The translations under genes and the position numbers were made by a program. The notes under the pieces are model-generated. The model saw only the letters and a program-made list of their open reading frames with translations, was not told where the DNA came from and made no database searches. A stretch of 64,000 nt of DNA from Deltaproteobacteria bacterium. Its GTDB lineage: Bacteria; Myxococcota_A; UBA9160; JAJDAL01. The stretch lies in assembly GCA_029261875.1 (NCBI GenBank), contig JAJDAL010000025.1, forward strand, positions 124,001 through 188,000. Direction: 5' to 3'. Within the stretch, counting starts at the first letter, position 1. Each line of letters opens with the position of its first letter. Shown here in pieces: positions 60,684-64,000 of the stretch.

Positions 60684-62813
60684 ATGCGGATTCTCGTCCG
60701 CTTGGGTGCCGTACTCGTGGTGGTTCTCGCAATCGCCATCGGCGCTCTGCTTGTATTCTTACCGGGCTATGCCAATAGTCCGGCCGTGCGTGAGCGGATC
60801 TCGGCTGCGGCCTTCGATGCGCTCGGGCGGGAGGTCCGATACGCCGACCTCACGTTTGGGTTGGTGCCACCGCGACTGGTCGTCACGGAACCGAGCGTTG
60901 CGGGCGAACGCGCGCAGGACGAGCGGCTGCTCGAAGCGCAGGAAGTGGCCCTCGAACTCGCACTCGGGCCCTTGTTGGCGCGCAAGGTCGTCATCGACTC
61001 CCTGGTGATCGAGGGCGCGACCCTGCGCCTGGTAAGAACCAAGGATGGGATCGTTCTCCCCAAACCGCGCGCGGAGGCGCCAGCCGGGGCGAAGAAAGGG
61101 GATCCGCCTGCGGCGGGCAAGCCCGCTCCGGCCGCGGAAGAGGATTCGGGCGCGGGATTTGCCCTCGAGCTGCGCGACCTACAGATCCGCAACACGCGCA
61201 TCGTGTTGGAAGACCGAAGCGTTTCGCCCAACGTCACCTGGGATCTGAAGGGGATCGACGGAAGCGCGGAACTCGGCAGTGATCGCCTCGTGTTCGAGAT
61301 CGAGGGCGGGCTCGGCAGCGGCGGGAAGATCCACGCCAAGGGCAAAGCGGGAGAAAAAATCGATGCGGTCGCGACCTTGACCGAGGTCGTGATGGCACCG
61401 CTGGCTCCGTATCTCGGGGATGCGGCGAAAATCGCGGGCGCCTTGAGCGGAACGATCTCGTTGCGCGGACCCCGCGATGCACCGGACGCCGTCGATGCGG
61501 ATCTGGTGCTGTCCGGGGGCAACGTCGCGATCGGCGATCTCGCGGTGAAGGGAAAGGTCTCCGTCAAAGCGAACCTCACCGGTGGGTTGGAGAAGCCGCA
61601 AGGAAAGTTCGACCTCGACGCCACATCGGCGGAGCTCTCCTACGGCGAAGCCTTCAGCAAGCCGCCGGGGACGCCCGCCACCACCACCGGGCGAATCATT
61701 TCTCAGCCCGACGGCACCCTTGGCATCGAAGACGTGCACTTGAAGATTCACAACATGGACGCCAAGGCGAAGGTGCGTTCCGGCGCGCGCACCCACGCGG
61801 AGCTTCGAGCGCCGGCCTTCGACCTGCGGGGGTGGGACAAGTTGATTCCCGCCCTCGCCGAGGCGTCGCCTACCGGGACGCTGGCCTTCCAGGATTTCGG
61901 CGTCTCCACGAATCCGACGGAGTTCAAGGGCAAACTTCAATTGGGAGAAATCGTCGTGCGGGTTCCCGAACGCGAGCCCGTGACGGTCCGGGGCGCCATC
62001 GCGGGGGCCGGTCGCGCGCTGCAACTTTCCGAGATGACCCTCACGGCGGCGCAACAAACGATCCGGGTTTCCGGCGACGTGAAGGGCTTCGACGCGACTC
62101 CGCGCTTCGACATTCGCGTCAAGGCCGATGGCGCGGATACCGAGCGCCTGCTCGCCGCTTTCACGCCCATGCGCGACACGCTCTACGGCGCCCTCAGCCT
62201 CGACGCCAACCTGGCGGGCCCAATCGGGGGGGACCGACCGATTCACGAAACCCTCGGTGGTCAGGTGAAGTTTCAGATCACCGAAGGCCGCTTGAAAAGT
62301 GTTTCGCTGCTCAAAGGCACCTTCGACAGCATGGGGGGCCTGGGCGAAGCGGCCATGCTTGCGGGACAACTCAAGGGTGGGAAAACCCTGCAACGCTTCT
62401 ACGAGGACGAGTTCGAATCGATTCGGGGAACCCTCGACGTCTCCTCGGGCCTCGCAAAAACCAACGATCTGCGTCTCACGTATCGCCACTACACCGTGGA
62501 CATGCGGGGAGGGATTCGGCTCGCCGACCAATCCTTCGACAACATGAAGGCGATCGTCACCATCAACGAAGAAGTGGATCAGGCGCTTCAAGAGGGGCAA
62601 ACGCCCGGGCGAGAGCAGGTTCTCAACATTGGAATTGCGGGGACGGTTGCGAAGCCGCGGCCCGTGGTGACCGCCGAAGCGGTCCGCGGCTTCGTGGCCA
62701 GTCGCTCCGTGGGCCGCCAGCGCGAGAAAATCGAAGAGCGGGTCGACGAATATCTGGGCAAAGGTGCCGGACGCGACCTGCTCGACGGATTGTTGGGCGG
62801 CGGCCGGCGCTGA
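60684..62813 (+). CDS. AsmA-family protein
   Basis: 709 residues. The N-terminal anchor (VRLGAVLVVVLAIAIGALLVFLPGY) is followed by a long beta-rich periplasmic region of the AsmA/TamB type. The start VREKISAAAF-like segment and LLARKVVIDSLVIEGATLRLVR are AsmA N-domain features; later GNVAIGDLAVKGKV, DAKAKVRSGARTHAELRAPAF, and the C-terminal QVKFQITEGRLKSVSLLKGTFD fit the AsmA_2 domain. A low-complexity Ala/Pro stretch sits at about 130-150. Such proteins are now seen as bridge-like lipid transporters that feed the outer membrane; that is family knowledge. It starts 5 bp after gatB and overlaps mtnA by one base (TGATG). Confidence 0.87.
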   Translation: MRILVRLGAVLVVVLAIAIGALLVFLPGYANSPAVRERISAAAFDALGREVRYADLTFGLVPPRLVVTEPSVAGERAQDERLLEAQEVALELALGPLLARKVVIDSLVIEGATLRLVRTKDGIVLPKPRAEAPAGAKKGDPPAAGKPAPAAEEDSGAGFALELRDLQIRNTRIVLEDRSVSPNVTWDLKGIDGSAELGSDRLVFEIEGGLGSGGKIHAKGKAGEKIDAVATLTEVVMAPLAPYLGDAAKIAGALSGTISLRGPRDAPDAVDADLVLSGGNVAIGDLAVKGKVSVKANLTGGLEKPQGKFDLDATSAELSYGEAFSKPPGTPATTTGRIISQPDGTLGIEDVHLKIHNMDAKAKVRSGARTHAELRAPAFDLRGWDKLIPALAEASPTGTLAFQDFGVSTNPTEFKGKLQLGEIVVRVPEREPVTVRGAIAGAGRALQLSEMTLTAAQQTIRVSGDVKGFDATPRFDIRVKADGADTERLLAAFTPMRDTLYGALSLDANLAGPIGGDRPIHETLGGQVKFQITEGRLKSVSLLKGTFDSMGGLGEAAMLAGQLKGGKTLQRFYEDEFESIRGTLDVSSGLAKTNDLRLTYRHYTVDMRGGIRLADQSFDNMKAIVTINEEVDQALQEGQTPGREQVLNIGIAGTVAKPRPVVTAEAVRGFVASRSVGRQREKIEERVDEYLGKGAGRDLLDGLLGGGRR

Positions 62814-63868
62814 TGGCCAAACCGGATTGGTTCACGGTTCGTTGGAGTGACGACGGCGTGGTGATGCTGGACCAGCGCCGCCTGCCGAGCGAAGAGATCT
62901 ACCTCACCCTGAAGAGCGTCGAAGAGATCGCCCAGTCGATCGAAAATCTGGCGGTGCGCGGTGCGCCCGCGATCGGTTGTACGGCGGCCATGGGCGTTGC
63001 GCGCGCGGCCGTGACGAGCGAAGCCGCGACCCTTTCCGACCTGCGGTCGGATCTCGAGCTTGCGATCAAGCGTCTCGAGCAGACGCGGCCCACGGCCGTC
63101 AATCTGTTCTGGGCCCTGCGCCGGATGGGCGCGCTGATCGATCAGGTTTGCGAGGAATCCGGCGCCGACGTGGCGCGGGTCCGCCAGCGCCTGGTGGTCG
63201 AGGCCGAACGCGTCCTCGCGGAGGACATCGAAATCTGCCGCGCCATCGGAGCGTCGGGACTCGAACTCATTCCCCGGGATGCTCGGATCATGACCCATTG
63301 CAATGCGGGGGCCCTGGCGACCGGGGGCTATGGCACGGCCCTGGGTGTCGTGCGCGCGGCCCGGGATGCCGGGCGCGGCGTCTCGGTCATCTCCAACGAG
63401 ACGCGTCCGTTTCTGCAGGGCGCACGGTTGACCGCCTGGGAACTCCAGCGCGATGACGTGCCGGTGACGGTCGTCACCGACAACATGGTTGGGCACTTGA
63501 TGCGCACCGGAGAAGTCGACCTCGTGGTCGTTGGGGCCGACCGGGTCGCGGCCAACGGGGACGTGGCGAACAAGATCGGGACCTACACCGTGGCGGTGCT
63601 CGCCCGCGAACACTCGATTCCCTTCTACGTCGCTGCGCCCGTCTCCACGATCGACCTCGAAACGCCGTCGGGTGCCGAGATCCCCATCGAAGAACGCGGT
63701 CGCGAGGAAATCGCGGAAATCGGGGAGCGACCGATTCTTCCCGCGGGTGTTCCCGTGCGACACCCCGCCTTCGACGTGACGCCCGCCACCCTGGTCACCG
63801 CCATCGTGACCGAGAAAGGCGTGGTGCGTCCCCCTTACGTGGAAACCCTGAGCGCACTGTTTCGGTGA
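62813..63868 (+). CDS. mtnA: Methylthioribose-1-phosphate isomerase
   Basis: Methionine salvage: converts methylthioribose-1-phosphate to methylthioribulose-1-phosphate. Also related to eIF2B-like sugar-phosphate isomerases. 351 residues from ATG 62813 (one-base overlap with the AsmA-family gene). Key residues: NLAVRGAPAIG (46-55), THCNAGALATGGYGTALG with the catalytic Cys163, SNETRPFLQGARLTAWEL, and GADRVAANGDVANKIGTY with the catalytic Asp243. The full set of active-site motifs supports MtnA over the eIF2B-like relatives. No other methionine-salvage gene is in the window. Confidence 0.93.
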   Translation: MAKPDWFTVRWSDDGVVMLDQRRLPSEEIYLTLKSVEEIAQSIENLAVRGAPAIGCTAAMGVARAAVTSEAATLSDLRSDLELAIKRLEQTRPTAVNLFWALRRMGALIDQVCEESGADVARVRQRLVVEAERVLAEDIEICRAIGASGLELIPRDARIMTHCNAGALATGGYGTALGVVRAARDAGRGVSVISNETRPFLQGARLTAWELQRDDVPVTVVTDNMVGHLMRTGEVDLVVVGADRVAANGDVANKIGTYTVAVLAREHSIPFYVAAPVSTIDLETPSGAEIPIEERGREEIAEIGERPILPAGVPVRHPAFDVTPATLVTAIVTEKGVVRPPYVETLSALFR

Positions 63869-63924
63869 TCTCTGTCACGCACTCCCGCTAGGGAAGGTCG
63901 ATGCAAGGTGTGGAGGTGGACTCC

Positions 63925-64000
63925 ATGCCCCCGACAGTCCTCTGCGTCGATGATGACAAGACCCTGTGCCAATCCCTCGCCAAGGCGTTGGCCGCGGAAG
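63925..64000 (+). CDS. Response regulator receiver domain (3' truncated)
   Basis: The first 25 residues, MPPTVLCVDDDKTLCQSLAK..., show the acidic DDD cluster after beta strand 1 and the helix start of CheY-like receiver domains. ATG 63925 is preferred over ATG 63901 because GGAGGT lies 7 bp upstream. The gene runs out of the window, so the output domain (NtrC-like, OmpR-like or other) is not known. Confidence 0.8.
   Translation, partial: MPPTVLCVDDDKTLCQSLAKALAAE

Overview
The window is a high-GC, gene-dense stretch of a Gram-negative chromosome. Lipobox-type lipoproteins, an AsmA-family protein, an STT3-like membrane protein, PEP-CTERM proteins and the GatCAB route all fit a deltaproteobacterial or Myxococcota-like lineage, but nothing here fixes the taxon. 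Apart from both ends it reads as one large cell-surface and glycan island. I saw no tRNA, rRNA, insertion sequence or CRISPR array.

Layout. 1-2.6 kb: the end of glmS and a UvrD/PcrA-type helicase. 2.6-19.2 kb: a methyltransferase, a VOC protein, many polytopic GT-C/GT39-like or YfhO-like membrane proteins, a GT2 polyprenyl-phosphate glycosyltransferase, a second methyltransferase, and a tightly coupled MBOAT / SGNH / STT3-like trio. 19.3-29.7 kb: two lipoprotein alkaline-phosphatase-superfamily ('sulfatase') proteins, one fused to TPRs, flanking a TMTC-like membrane TPR protein and two very large PrsT-like TPR lipoproteins. 29.8-34.9 kb: five tandem paralogous PEP-CTERM secreted proteins, each with its own ribosome binding site and hairpin and most with a candidate promoter. 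35-38 kb: a membrane-anchored sulfatase-like protein and a histidine-rich membrane protein with TPRs. 38-53 kb: two GT2 proteins, a methyltransferase, GDP-fucose synthase, a minus-strand operon with a sugar-nucleotide oxidoreductase and aminotransferase, more GT-C-like membrane proteins, and a 56-residue lipoprotein that is easily missed. 53-64 kb: housekeeping genes ddl, a C45-peptidase-like gene, a LOG-family gene, a DEAD-box helicase, gatCAB, an AsmA-like gene, mtnA, and the start of a response regulator.

How the genes fit together (inference). Cytoplasmic enzymes make activated sugars (GlmS, GDP-fucose synthase, the oxidoreductase/aminotransferase pair). GT2 enzymes load polyprenyl phosphate or build glycan. 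The integral membrane GT-C/GT39-like proteins would use polyprenyl donors on the periplasmic side. MBOAT/SGNH would acetylate the product, and the Thr-type 'sulfatases' could add or remove phospho-substituents. PEP-CTERM proteins plus PrsT-like TPR lipoproteins are the hallmark of an exosortase/exopolysaccharide surface system, but no exosortase gene is in this window.
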